38,873 nt of DNA from Paludibacteraceae bacterium (GCA_031292565.1 JARLGW010000011.1:337256-376128); one strand, 5' to 3'. Positions 17,295 to 25,290 are shown, counted from the stretch's first letter. The notes: generated from the sequence alone by a model not told the origin. Made by a program: numbers and translations.

Positions 17295-18164
17295 TTATTT
17301 TAATTTTTTATTATAGTGCTTTCTGAGCATGTTTGCAAAAAGATTTACTATCAGTACGATGGCTATCAATACCAATGCCGTTCCATAGGCCATCGGGCGC
17401 GATTTTTCTATATCCGTGCCACTCGTTGTCAATACATACAGGTGATATGGTAAGGCCATAACCTGATCGAATATGCTATGTGGCAAGCGAGGCAGGAAGT
17501 AGGCTGCTACCGTGAATAGGATAGGGGCTGTTTCGCCCGAAACGCGGCTAACCGATAGTATCAGCCCGGTAATAATGTTAGGATAACAGATGGGTAGCAC
17601 TACCCGACGTATGGTTTGTAGTTTGGTGGCTCCTAGGGCGTAGCTACCGATCCGCACCGAATCCTCAACTGATTTAAGTGCTTCCTCTGTGGTGCGGATT
17701 ATAATCGGTAGTACCATCAAACCGAGTGTTAGCGATCCTGCTATGATGGAGTCGCCAAAACCCAAATCTTGTACAAAAAGAGCCATCCCGAATAGTCCGA
17801 ACACGATAGAGGGTACACCTGCCAGGTTGTTGGTCATGGAGCGAACAAATTTTTTGAACCAGCTTTCTTTCAAATATTCGTTCATGTATATGCCTGATAG
17901 CACGCCGATAGGAAATGCAAACAGCATACTGCCTGCTACTAAACAAAGGGTACCCACGATGGCGGGAAGTATTCCACCTTCGGTCATACCTTCTTTGGGC
18001 ATGCCGGTGAGAAACTCCCAACTGATGGCCGAAATTCCTCGAACAATAATGAAGCCTAAAATAACAAACAGGATGCCTACTACCATGAAGCTGACTGCCC
18101 GGAAGGTGTTGAATGCAACGGCTTGTTTTAGGTTCTTTGAACTTTTTATGTTTTTGATTAACAT
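17295..18164 (-). CDS. pstA: phosphate ABC transporter permease PstA
   Basis: An inner-membrane permease subunit pairing with PstC. From the ATG at 18164 it has 289 residues; that start lies four bases past the pstC stop, whereas the alternative ATG at 18194 lies inside pstC. Six hydrophobic segments are visible, starting with [18 protein letters not shown]. The BPD_transp_1 EAA-type loop appears as [24 protein letters not shown]. The periplasmic opening [18 protein letters not shown] is typical of PstA. It sits between pstC and pstB with near-zero spacing. Confidence 0.97.
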   Translation of the reverse strand: MLIKNIKSSKNLKQAVAFNTFRAVSFMVVGILFVILGFIIVRGISAISWEFLTGMPKEGMTEGGILPAIVGTLCLVAGSMLFAFPIGVLSGIYMNEYLKESWFKKFVRSMTNNLAGVPSIVFGLFGMALFVQDLGFGDSIIAGSLTLGLMVLPIIIRTTEEALKSVEDSVRIGSYALGATKLQTIRRVVLPICYPNIITGLILSVSRVSGETAPILFTVAAYFLPRLPHSIFDQVMALPYHLYVLTTSGTDIEKSRPMAYGTALVLIAIVLIVNLFANMLRKHYNKKLK

Positions 18165-18168
18165 GGAT

Positions 18169-19362
18169 TTATTTCTCTTTTTTCGATTTAACAACTTCTA
18201 CCAGGGAGTTGAACACGAAGGTGATTATAAACAAAATGATACCTAAAGCAAAAAGAGCTTTGAAATGGGTACCTCCCATCGGAGCTTCGCCAAGTTCGGC
18301 AGCAATTGTTGCCGGAATCGTTCTCACGGGGGCTAGTAAGCTGTGAGGCATTATTGCCGCGTTACCTGTAACCATAAGCACGGCCATTGTTTCGCCCACG
18401 GCACGGCCGATGCCTAAAATAAAGGCGGCCATGATGCCTGAGCGGGCATAGGGTAAGGTTACTCTTAGCAGCGTTTGCCAATGGGTGGCACCTAGACCTA
18501 AGCTTGCTTCTTTCAAAACTATGGGCGTGGTTCGGATGGCATCTTCCGAAATGGTTATAATAGTAGGCAATGCCATGATACCCAGAATCAAACTACCGGC
18601 CAAGGCGGTTTCGCCTACCGGCAAATTGAACGTTTGCTGAATGAGCGGAACCAATACTACTAACCCGAAGAAGCCGTAAACCACGGATGGAATACCTGCC
18701 AGTAGTTCTATCACGGGTTTTAAAAATCGGCGAGTTCGTTCGTTTGCTATTTCAGCCATGTAAACGGCTGTAATAAGGCCGATAGGTAATGCAAACAGGA
18801 TAGCAAAAAAGGTGACGAAGAGTGTGCCTATAATGAGGGGCAACACGCCGAACAGAGCGGCAGGGGTACTTGTGGGGTACCATTCCTTCCCTAGTAAGAA
18901 ATCAATGACTGATATTTTAGGAATATCTAATACTTTCCCCTGAAAGTTTCGGGGATAAAATTTTTTGTCGAAATATGTAATTACATTCTCGTGTTGTTTC
19001 ACATATTCGTTCAAGCAGGTTGGTATATGTTCTAAGTTGCTACCTATTTGTTCCTCGGTATAGGCACTACCTAATTCGTTGAGCGTGAAAAGTTCGATGT
19101 CGCCATCCTTTCCACCCACTTGTTTCCAGTTGGTAATATCTCCGTTAAAAATATCTTTTATTTGCTTTGCCGAAAGATTTTTTACCGGATTGTTAGCGTT
19201 GAGGGCTATGGCATAGTTTTTTTCCACGGGAGAGTCTTGAAACAAACCGATGCCCGATTTGAAAAGGAAGAAGATAATAAATAGCACGGCCACCGTGGTT
19301 ACGGTACTGCTGCTAAATAATACGCCTTCAACAATTTTTTCTGTCGTCTTTCGAATATTCAT
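18169..19362 (-). CDS. pstC: phosphate ABC transporter permease PstC with PstS-like periplasmic insert
   Basis: An inner-membrane permease subunit of 397 residues, about 80-100 longer than enterobacterial PstC. The first membrane helix is about 19-38. Residues about 40-160 form a large periplasmic segment, and the usual permease helices run from about 168 to the end. The EAA loop is EASLGLGATHWQTLLRVTLPYARSGI. Within the periplasmic segment, residues 53-101 resemble PstS 110-158 (IFNGDITNWKQVGG against IFTGKIKNWKQVGG). Long PstC proteins are, as far as I recall, common in Bacteroidota, so this may be a group feature. It follows pstS after an 83-base spacer holding a hairpin. Confidence 0.95.
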   Translation of the reverse strand: MNIRKTTEKIVEGVLFSSSTVTTVAVLFIIFFLFKSGIGLFQDSPVEKNYAIALNANNPVKNLSAKQIKDIFNGDITNWKQVGGKDGDIELFTLNELGSAYTEEQIGSNLEHIPTCLNEYVKQHENVITYFDKKFYPRNFQGKVLDIPKISVIDFLLGKEWYPTSTPAALFGVLPLIIGTLFVTFFAILFALPIGLITAVYMAEIANERTRRFLKPVIELLAGIPSVVYGFFGLVVLVPLIQQTFNLPVGETALAGSLILGIMALPTIITISEDAIRTTPIVLKEASLGLGATHWQTLLRVTLPYARSGIMAAFILGIGRAVGETMAVLMVTGNAAIMPHSLLAPVRTIPATIAAELGEAPMGGTHFKALFALGIILFIITFVFNSLVEVVKSKKEK

Positions 19363-19387
19363 TCGTAACTGTTTTTTTTTAAGTGTA

Positions 19388-19428
19388 AAAAGTCAACATG
19401 AACAAATTGTATTGCCCTGTTGACTTTT
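19388..19428 (-). terminator. pstS-pstC intercistronic hairpin (possible attenuator)
   Basis: The stem AAAAGTCAACA/TGTTGACTTTT (11 pairs, 19-base loop) ends in U-rich RNA. It lies between pstS and pstC, which are otherwise one run. Partial termination here would give more binding protein than permease. Confidence 0.6.
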
Positions 19429-19445
19429 GATTTTTACCTAAGATC

Positions 19446-20273
19446 TTAGTTTAATGGCACGTAACCTTCTTTCAAAACTAAATTCTGTCCTTCTGGAGAA
19501 AGAATATAGTTGATAAGAGGTTTAACTCTGCCCTCTACATTTGAAGTATAGTAGTAGTAAAGAGGACGGGTAATAGGGTATGTTTTGTTTTTAGCTGTTT
19601 CTACCGAAGGTTCTACATAAGCTCCTTTTTTGTAGGCTACTTTCAATGCTTTTACAGCTTTGTCCAAGTAAGCTAATCCAACATATCCGATTGCACCTTT
19701 AGTTTGGCTTACCGATTGTACAATAGCACCTGTGGCAGGCATCATCAATGCGGATGCAGTGTAGTTTTTGTTCAACAACACGTGTTCTTTAATGAAATCG
19801 TAAGTACCTGAACTAGTTTCGCGAGAGTAAACGATGATACCCATATCGTCACCACCCACTTGTTTCCAGTTTTTGATTTTTCCGGTAAAGATTCCGGCTA
19901 ATTGTTCGCGGGTAAGTTGAGTTACCTTGTTGCCTGGGTTCACGATAATGGCTAATGCATCATAAGCAATTACGGTTTCTTTCACGGCTTTACCTCCACT
20001 TTGAAGTTTAAGCTTTTCATCCATTTTCATTTTACGTGAAGCTTGAGCTACATCGGTAGTTCCACTAATCAAAGCTGCCAAACCTACACCCGAACCACCA
20101 CCGATTACGGAAATAGATGATCCCGGATTTTTCTTCATGTAATGTTCGGCAAACTTTTGAGATAAAGGTAAGCAAGTATCGCTACCTTTTATTTTACAAG
20201 CTACTTTTTGAGCGTTCAACAAGGCTGGTGTCATCAATACAACCAAACCTAAAGCCAATAAATTTTTTTTCAT
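19446..20273 (-). CDS. pstS: phosphate-binding protein PstS
   Basis: The periplasmic binding protein of the high-affinity phosphate importer, 275 residues. The signal peptide is residues 1-21 (LLALGLVVLMTPALLNAQ). Phosphate-binding loops are seen as KGSDTCLPLSQ, GGGSGVGLAALISGTTDVAQASR and SRETSSGTYDF. The C-terminal region has QTKGAIGYVGLAYLD and TRPLYYYYT. It belongs to the shorter PstS group typical of Bacteroidota and has no lipobox. It is the first gene after a Pho-box-like array and is separated from the porin upstream by 85 bases. Confidence 0.97.
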   Translation of the reverse strand: MKKNLLALGLVVLMTPALLNAQKVACKIKGSDTCLPLSQKFAEHYMKKNPGSSISVIGGGSGVGLAALISGTTDVAQASRKMKMDEKLKLQSGGKAVKETVIAYDALAIIVNPGNKVTQLTREQLAGIFTGKIKNWKQVGGDDMGIIVYSRETSSGTYDFIKEHVLLNKNYTASALMMPATGAIVQSVSQTKGAIGYVGLAYLDKAVKALKVAYKKGAYVEPSVETAKNKTYPITRPLYYYYTSNVEGRVKPLINYILSPEGQNLVLKEGYVPLN

Positions 20274-20326
20274 ATTATTTTTAATTTTTACTTCAGCAAA
20301 GAAATGTTATACATGTTTCATTTATA

Positions 20327-20353
20327 TTACAAATCGTTTACACTACTGTAAAC
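20327..20353 (-). promoter_or_regulatory. Pho-box-like direct repeats upstream of pstS
   Basis: On the minus strand TGTAA occurs twice with 11-base periodicity (plus-strand TTACA at 20327 and 20338), with a third weaker unit (TAAAC at 20349). This is the layout of the E. coli Pho box TGTCA-N6-TGTCA. It lies 54-80 bases before the pstS ATG. The same arrangement is found before the porin gene. Confidence 0.65.
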
Positions 20354-20358
20354 TTTTT

Positions 20359-21714
20359 TTAGAAAGCATATTGCAAGCGTAGGGTAAATACATTGTCTTT
20401 TCTATCAGAAGAAAGGTCGGTCAATGTACTTGAAGTCTTTATATTGCTTGTAGTTTCGTTCTTAACAAGGTCGTAGTGAGCCATTAAGGTTACGTTGCTA
20501 CTCCATCTGTAGTTAATACCAAAGCCCCAAGTGGTGTATTTAACATCGCCGGCACCTGTTGTAACAAATCCTTTTGAAGCAGCTTTACCAATATTGTCGC
20601 CATCCACGTCGGTGTTAGGGTCATATACATCATATTTAACCACTAATTGAACCGGAGTTTGGAAAATGTTTTGGATAAAGTAACCATAGTAACCATTGAA
20701 TTTACGTACATAGGTATCGGCACTTGCAGCAATGGTTAAACTGTTTGAGCTGCTAGAAGTAGCAGGTTGAGTACCCCATAAATATTCACCTCTAAGTTGA
20801 GTGATACCCAACCACCAGTCAAAACTTAATTGTCCGTCAAAACCAAAGTATTCTCTTTTAGCTTGGTCGCCTTTGCCCACTGTGTTTTTTACATAAGCAG
20901 GATTACCGTTAGCATCCTTAGTCATTGTATATTCGTTAGTCGAAGCAGTTGTTGTGTTGTAGAATTCAGCAAATCCACCTTTGTAATAAGATGCACCGAT
21001 ACCCCATTTAATTGCTTCCGATTTTGTAGCTTTGCCTAAGAATAAATGACCGATAAAGTCTTTGTATTTATCTGTTTCAACGTAGGAAGAAGTACTTGTT
21101 TGACCATTACCGTTGAAGAAACCTGCATCTAACTTGATAAAGTTCCAAGGAGAAGTTTTAGGAGCTTGTAATATTAACTTTGCACCCAAATCTTTTTCTC
21201 CGGGAAATAAGGTTTGAATAATGCGAGAACGTTCTGGAGTTTCCAACGCGCTGGATGAATATTCAATTTCGTTACCAAAAGGACGGTCAAAAACACCACC
21301 TTGCACGGCAACAGTTTGAATCCAAGGTTCGGTAAATTTTAAATAAGCATCTTTAAGACCAACGCCTTTTTCAGTCATGTCAATTTGCAATACACCTTGC
21401 GTGTTTTCGTTGTCGTAAGTAGCTTTAATTCGACCACGACGAAGTTGGAAACGATTGTCGATGCCTGAGCCAAAAGATCCACCGGCCACACTACTAATAC
21501 CTGCAGTATCTGCCGACTGGTAATCCATTTGTACTAAGCCGGAAATTTTTATTTTTTTCAATATCGTCAAATCAGCTTCTGATTGTTCAACGACAGGATC
21601 TGGTTGAGCAGGAGTTGTGGCTTCCTGAGCGTTAGCCGATAACCCGATACTCAATAAAGCAAATGCAGCTAAAATAGAATTGCTTTTTTTAATTTTTAAG
21701 CTTATCATTCTCAT
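20359..21714 (-). CDS. OprP/OprO-like phosphate-selective porin
   Basis: An outer-membrane beta-barrel of 451 residues from the ATG at 21714. The longer frame from 21897 runs through the promoter and the Pho-like box and is rejected. The signal peptide is KSNSILAAFALLSIGLSANAQ. A short periplasmic linker is followed by the OprP/OprO family start: LKKIKISGLVQMDYQ, FQLRRGRIKATYDNENTQGV, then GGVFDRPFGNEIEYSS and ERSRIIQTLFPGEKDLG. The last residue is Phe (LRLQYAF), as expected for BAM-assembled proteins. Its place directly before pstSCAB-phoU, with matching promoter repeats, supports phosphate or polyphosphate passage across the outer membrane. Confidence 0.93.
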   Translation of the reverse strand: MRMISLKIKKSNSILAAFALLSIGLSANAQEATTPAQPDPVVEQSEADLTILKKIKISGLVQMDYQSADTAGISSVAGGSFGSGIDNRFQLRRGRIKATYDNENTQGVLQIDMTEKGVGLKDAYLKFTEPWIQTVAVQGGVFDRPFGNEIEYSSSALETPERSRIIQTLFPGEKDLGAKLILQAPKTSPWNFIKLDAGFFNGNGQTSTSSYVETDKYKDFIGHLFLGKATKSEAIKWGIGASYYKGGFAEFYNTTTASTNEYTMTKDANGNPAYVKNTVGKGDQAKREYFGFDGQLSFDWWLGITQLRGEYLWGTQPATSSSSNSLTIAASADTYVRKFNGYYGYFIQNIFQTPVQLVVKYDVYDPNTDVDGDNIGKAASKGFVTTGAGDVKYTTWGFGINYRWSSNVTLMAHYDLVKNETTSNIKTSSTLTDLSSDRKDNVFTLRLQYAF

Positions 21715-21779
21715 AAATTTTTGTTTTTTTTGTGAATAATTATATGAATAATTTCGAATGCAAATCAACTTCACATATA

Positions 21780-21806
21780 TTACAGACACGTTACAACAGA
21801 GTGACG
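21780..21806 (-). promoter_or_regulatory. Pho-box-like direct repeats upstream of the porin gene
   Basis: Plus-strand TTACA at 21780 and 21791, and TGACG at 21802, are spaced exactly 11 bases; on the minus strand this reads CGTCA-N6-TGTAA-N6-TGTAA. It lies 66 bases before the porin start and 76 before the divergent GH95-like gene, so it could act on either or both. Confidence 0.65.
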
Positions 21807-21882
21807 AATGTTTTAATCTTTTAATTTGTGGCTTAGAATCTTCTGAAATAGTGTGTTTTAATCGGTTTATAAGGAAAATAAA

Positions 21883-23094
21883 ATGTACAAAAAACAAGTC
21901 CTTGGCTTTGTAGTGGTGTTTCTGTCAACCCTTTTGTGTCAAGTAAAAGGCAGTGAAATCAAGTATGATGCACCTGCCGGAAACGCAAGTACAGCAATAC
22001 CCGTGCTGTGTGGAAACATCGTGGTGCTACAACATGGAGGTGTAAAAAACGAAGAATTAGAGCTGTTTTATAAAGACTCATCACGAAGAGCTTCGTATCA
22101 AAATTTAGGAAGTGTGAAATTAGTGTTTGGTGGACATGAAGCTTATACCCATTATGCACGAGGGTTGAATATGGATAATGGGGTGGCAAGCGTTTCCTAT
22201 AAGATGGCAACCGTGACGTATAAACGGGAATTGCTGGCCGATTATGTCAATCATGTAATAGTGCTTCGTATCACGGCATCCAAAAAACAATCCATTTCTT
22301 TCGTAGAAACCCATGAATGTACAACAGGTTTCCCGTTCGTTAAGATATGGAATGAAGGAGGTGTTTTGGAGGCTAATAAAGTAACCAATGCTGATGCCGT
22401 AACCATTGTGATAGGAGACCTATCGGATTCTTTATCTCTCGCGTCAGGGATTTTTCCTTACGAACAGTTGAGGCGTAAGCATGTGAAAGCATATAGCCGT
22501 GAATTTGAAAAACCACGGTTCAAACTTTATGGCAAGGCGGTTGATAAACAGGTGGTGCTCAACTTTGAGTTTAGCCGCTATCAAAACATTTCGAGGTTTC
22601 TTTCTACAAACGATTCAAGCTATTTAGAGACGGGAGAAAGTGATGAACCTCAATTGGTTTCGTTGGATAAACCCTTGTTGTTTCCTACCGATTTCGGGAT
22701 AAATTATAGCAAAATAATTTTGTGTAAGTTAGTTGATTCGTCTAATGGATTGATAGATATATTGCCCGATTTGCCCCAAGAGTGGGCTGCCGGAGGTGAG
22801 ATAGTGGGGGTGACCACACCGGGAGGATTTACCATTGAGATGGTTTGGAAAAAAGGGAAAATAAAAACCTTGGTGGTACGCTCTAAGTTGGGCGGAAATT
22901 GTAGAATCAAGGTGCCTAATGATATAGAGGGGTGCAAATGTATAGGCATGCAACCCGCCATGGGAAAAAATACAAATTCTTATTTTTCGGGTGATGAACC
23001 GGATTCGGTTGTTGCCGTCAAACCTGTTCATTCTGATTTTACGTATGATTTTGAAACAGGCCCCGGGCAGGTATATGTACTCACCGGGAAATAA
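21883..23094 (+). CDS. GH95-like secreted protein lacking most of the catalytic barrel
   Basis: An exported protein of 403 residues with signal peptide LGFVVVFLSTLLCQVKGS. The N-terminal part follows the beta-sandwich domain of GH95 alpha-L-fucosidases (YQNLGSVKLVFGG, RGLNMDNGVASVSYKM, TYKRELLADY, NHVIVLRITAS). The C-terminal part follows the end of the same family (GLIDILPDLPQEWAAGGEIV, TTPGGFTIEMVWKKGK). GH95 enzymes have about 750-850 residues with an (alpha/alpha)6 barrel between these parts. Here about 400 residues are missing and only a short connecting stretch remains (FEFSRYQNISRFLST, FPTDFGINYSKI). The frame is fully open, so it may be a decayed or repurposed non-enzymatic protein. 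It is divergent from the porin. Confidence 0.72.
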   Translation: MYKKQVLGFVVVFLSTLLCQVKGSEIKYDAPAGNASTAIPVLCGNIVVLQHGGVKNEELELFYKDSSRRASYQNLGSVKLVFGGHEAYTHYARGLNMDNGVASVSYKMATVTYKRELLADYVNHVIVLRITASKKQSISFVETHECTTGFPFVKIWNEGGVLEANKVTNADAVTIVIGDLSDSLSLASGIFPYEQLRRKHVKAYSREFEKPRFKLYGKAVDKQVVLNFEFSRYQNISRFLSTNDSSYLETGESDEPQLVSLDKPLLFPTDFGINYSKIILCKLVDSSNGLIDILPDLPQEWAAGGEIVGVTTPGGFTIEMVWKKGKIKTLVVRSKLGGNCRIKVPNDIEGCKCIGMQPAMGKNTNSYFSGDEPDSVVAVKPVHSDFTYDFETGPGQVYVLTGK

Positions 23095-23095
23095 A

Positions 23096-23345
23096 AGAAG
23101 AGTTCGATAATAAGGATATGTTTAGAATACTGGTAATCAATGTGTTTATTTGCCGTAGGCAATATATTTCAATAGAAAAGGGATACGAAAATAATCGATT
23201 CCCCGTCAGGGGATAAATATATGTATTCCCTACGGGAAAAAGGTTTTCTTATATAAGCCATTTTCTATTGAAATCAATCTCCTACGGAGAACAATCATTT
23301 GTTTATCAATGATATAGTATTTTATCTTATATCGAACTCAAGTTA
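23096..23345. repeat. CCGTAGG-hairpin element, copy 1
   Basis: A noncoding element of about 250 bases with three small hairpins: TTGCC-GTA-GGCAA at 23150-23162, a central stem (23199-23238) around AATATATG, and TCTCC-TAC-GGAGA near 23279. The flanking arms TTTCAATAGAAAA and TTTTCTATTGAAA pair with each other. The ends carry AGTTCGATA and TATCGAACT as terminal inverted repeats. A diverged copy in the same orientation lies at 23756-23956. Confidence 0.75.
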
Positions 23346-23386
23346 AAAAAAGGGCTGTTCAACTTTTTTTTGAACAGCCCCTTCTT
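23346..23386 (-). terminator. terminator of the winged-helix gene
   Basis: The perfect stem GGGCTGTTCAA/TTGAACAGCCC is followed, on the transcript, by a U run. It lies 19 bases past the stop. Confidence 0.9.
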
Positions 23387-23404
23387 TTAATTTTTTGAAT
23401 TGAA

Positions 23405-23602
23405 TCAGATTAACTTTACAAGAACTTCTGCACCGTCTTCTTCTAATTCTAATTTTGCTTCGCGAGCAAGCCACCCCAATGCAGCATATAAATCTTTGTC
23501 AGTTAGCTTGGTAGCTTTCTTAAGCTCCTTTACATTTTTTTTGCTGCCATCGCTTAATGTATTCCACACCAAGCCTGCATTTTCTCCAATTTTTCCAACC
23601 AT
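23405..23602 (-). CDS. small winged-helix protein (DUF2582/PF10771 type)
   Basis: A 65-residue cytoplasmic protein. Its sequence (VGKIGENAGLVWNTL, SVKELKKATKL-like KNVKELKKATKL, DKDLYAALGWLAREAKLEL) fits the winged helix-turn-helix family PF10771, which occurs widely in Bacteroidota and has no established function. Helices 2 and 3 form a recognisable HTH and the end EDGAEVLVKLI forms the wing strands. The gene has a strong terminator and stands alone between two copies of the CCGTAGG-hairpin element, the upstream copy beginning 154 bases before its ATG. Confidence 0.88.
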   Translation of the reverse strand: MVGKIGENAGLVWNTLSDGSKKNVKELKKATKLTDKDLYAALGWLAREAKLELEEDGAEVLVKLI

Positions 23603-23755
23603 GAATAATTTATTTTTAAAATTAGTAAATTAAATAAAGGTCTTAAATTTATAAAGCCTTTTGCAAATGTAAGATTTTTAGAATTAAAAAAACATAAAAA
23701 AACAAAATTAGTAACTGAAAAAATATATGTTTTTCAAAGCTTTTACAATTTAATT

Positions 23756-23956
23756 TAACCAAAGTTCGATATGAGGATATTTTCAGCATCTTGATAATAA
23801 ATGCATTTTTTGCCGTAGTTAATAGATATAACTTATTCCTCGAACGGGAATAAATATATGTATTCCTGTTCGGGAAAAAAGTTTATTGTCGAGACTTTTT
23901 TCTATTAATATTAATCTCCTTCGGAGAACAATTATCTGTTTATCAAACTCACGTTA
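23756..23956. repeat. CCGTAGG-hairpin element, copy 2
   Basis: A diverged, shorter copy of the element at 23096-23345, in the same orientation. The start AGTTCGATATGAGGATAT, the central loop TAAATATATGTATTCC and the 3' hairpin TCTCC-TTC-GGAGA are shared. The outer arms read TTAATAGA and TCTATTAA, which keep pairing although both differ from copy 1. It ends two bases before the stop of the FtsX-like gene. Confidence 0.75.
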
Positions 23957-23958
23957 CG

Positions 23959-25206
23959 TTATTCAAACTTAATAGATTTTGCCGGCATTATTTTAGCAAT
24001 AATGTAGGAGGGAAGCAGTAGCATTAGCGCGGAACAAATAAAAGTACCCACGTTTAGTATCAAAATGTACAAGATGTTGATGTTGATAGGTACGTATGAA
24101 ACATAGTACGTGGCGGGGTCGAGCGGAATAACGTGGGTGAAGTATTGTAGCAGCATGATACCTATACCCAGCACGTTGCCCCAAAGCATCCCTTTGCCGA
24201 TAAGGAAAAACGAATGGTAAAGAAATATTTTCCTGATCGACCAGTTTTGTGCGCCAAGAGCCTTGAGTATGCCTATCATGTTGGTGCGCTCAAGGATAAG
24301 AATTAGTAAACCCGAAATCATATTGAAGCCTGCCACCACCAGCATAAGTACTAATATAATCCACACGTTCATGTCCAGCATGCCTAGCCACGAAAATATT
24401 TGCGGGTTCATATCTTCTATCGTGCGCGATTTTAATGCCGAGCCGTCGGGATTAATCCGGTTAGCCGTTTTGAAATATACATCATCGCCCACCTTGTTGA
24501 GCTGGCTGTAATCTTTGATAAGGATTTCCAACCCGCTAGCCTGGTTGGGCTGCCAGTTGTTAAGCTGCTGTATTTGTTTGATGTCGGTTAAAATAAACTG
24601 CTTGTCATACTCCATGAAGTTGGTGCAGTAGATACCTGCCACGGTAAACTTCCGAGCTCTTACCGTCTCGTTTTCTACAAAATAGGTGAGGAACGACGAG
24701 CCTACCTTGAGCTTTAGCATTTGAGATAGATATACCGAAATAATAACCTGCTTGGATGGCGTGGAGTCGTTCATGGTAATCGTATCCCCGGCTACCAGAT
24801 TTTTTTTGTAAAAATTCCAGTCGAAATCCCGGCCAATTCCTTTTAGTATAATGCCTTGCACATCGTCATTGGTTTTAATCATGCCCGGCTTGGTGGCAAA
24901 GCGTTCGATGTGAGCTATCCCGTTTACTTCGTACAAGCTTTTTACTAACGTGTTAGAAACCGTGATTGGCTTGGTTTCAAATGTTTCGTTGCTATCGAAA
25001 TTAGTTACCTGAATATGAGAACCGAAGGCTATTACCTTATCGCGTATTTCTTGTTTAAACCCGATAACGATTGACACCGTGATAAGCATTACCGCCAATC
25101 CAAGGGCTATGCCCAACATAGCTACACGCACGGCAGGACGAGAAATTCGTTTCTCGCCCTGCTTGCTGAAATGTATGCGTTTAGCTATAAAAAGTTCTAA
25201 ATTCAT
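23959..25206 (-). CDS. FtsX-like ABC transporter permease (LolC/LolE type)
   Basis: An inner-membrane permease of 415 residues with the MacB/LolCDE layout. An N-terminal cytoplasmic start (LFIAKRIHFSKQGEKRISRPAVRVA) precedes membrane helix 1 (GIALGLAVMLITVSIVIGF) and a periplasmic domain of about 240 residues. Three C-terminal helices follow (IILVLMLVVAGFNMISGLLIL, GKGMLWGNVLGIGIMLLQYF and ILILNVGTFICSALMLLLP). The motif ERTNMIGILKALGAQNWSIRKIF is the FtsX-family coupling loop. In Bacteroidota this protein is usually labelled a lipoprotein-releasing permease; no ATPase gene is adjacent, so the partner is encoded elsewhere. Confidence 0.93.
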   Translation of the reverse strand: MNLELFIAKRIHFSKQGEKRISRPAVRVAMLGIALGLAVMLITVSIVIGFKQEIRDKVIAFGSHIQVTNFDSNETFETKPITVSNTLVKSLYEVNGIAHIERFATKPGMIKTNDDVQGIILKGIGRDFDWNFYKKNLVAGDTITMNDSTPSKQVIISVYLSQMLKLKVGSSFLTYFVENETVRARKFTVAGIYCTNFMEYDKQFILTDIKQIQQLNNWQPNQASGLEILIKDYSQLNKVGDDVYFKTANRINPDGSALKSRTIEDMNPQIFSWLGMLDMNVWIILVLMLVVAGFNMISGLLILILERTNMIGILKALGAQNWSIRKIFLYHSFFLIGKGMLWGNVLGIGIMLLQYFTHVIPLDPATYYVSYVPININILYILILNVGTFICSALMLLLPSYIIAKIMPAKSIKFE

Positions 25207-25290
25207 AGGTTAATGTGTCAATTAGTCAATGTGCCAATAAGCCAATTAAATGTATCAATGCGTTAATTGGCAAATTAGCACATTTGCTAA
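25207..25290. repeat. low-complexity CAATTAA spacer with a small hairpin
   Basis: This spacer is built from imperfect copies of CAATTA and GTCAATGTGCCAAT, and includes the perfect 8-pair hairpin AATTAGCA-CATT-TGCTAATT. It separates the aminotransferase stop from the FtsX-like start. Confidence 0.4.

Noticed and set aside
17689-18246. 185-codon open frame on the plus strand across pstA and pstC
   Set aside because: Antisense to two well-defined permease genes; the sequence has no recognisable domain.
21715-21897. N-terminal extension of the porin frame up to 21897
   Set aside because: It would run through the Pho-like box and into the divergent gene; the signal peptide begins at the ATG at 21714.
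23096-23345. tRNA or tmRNA in the hairpin-rich element
   Set aside because: No T-loop GTTCRANYC, no acceptor stem of seven pairs and no CCA-proximal structure; the hairpins have 5-pair stems with three-base loops.
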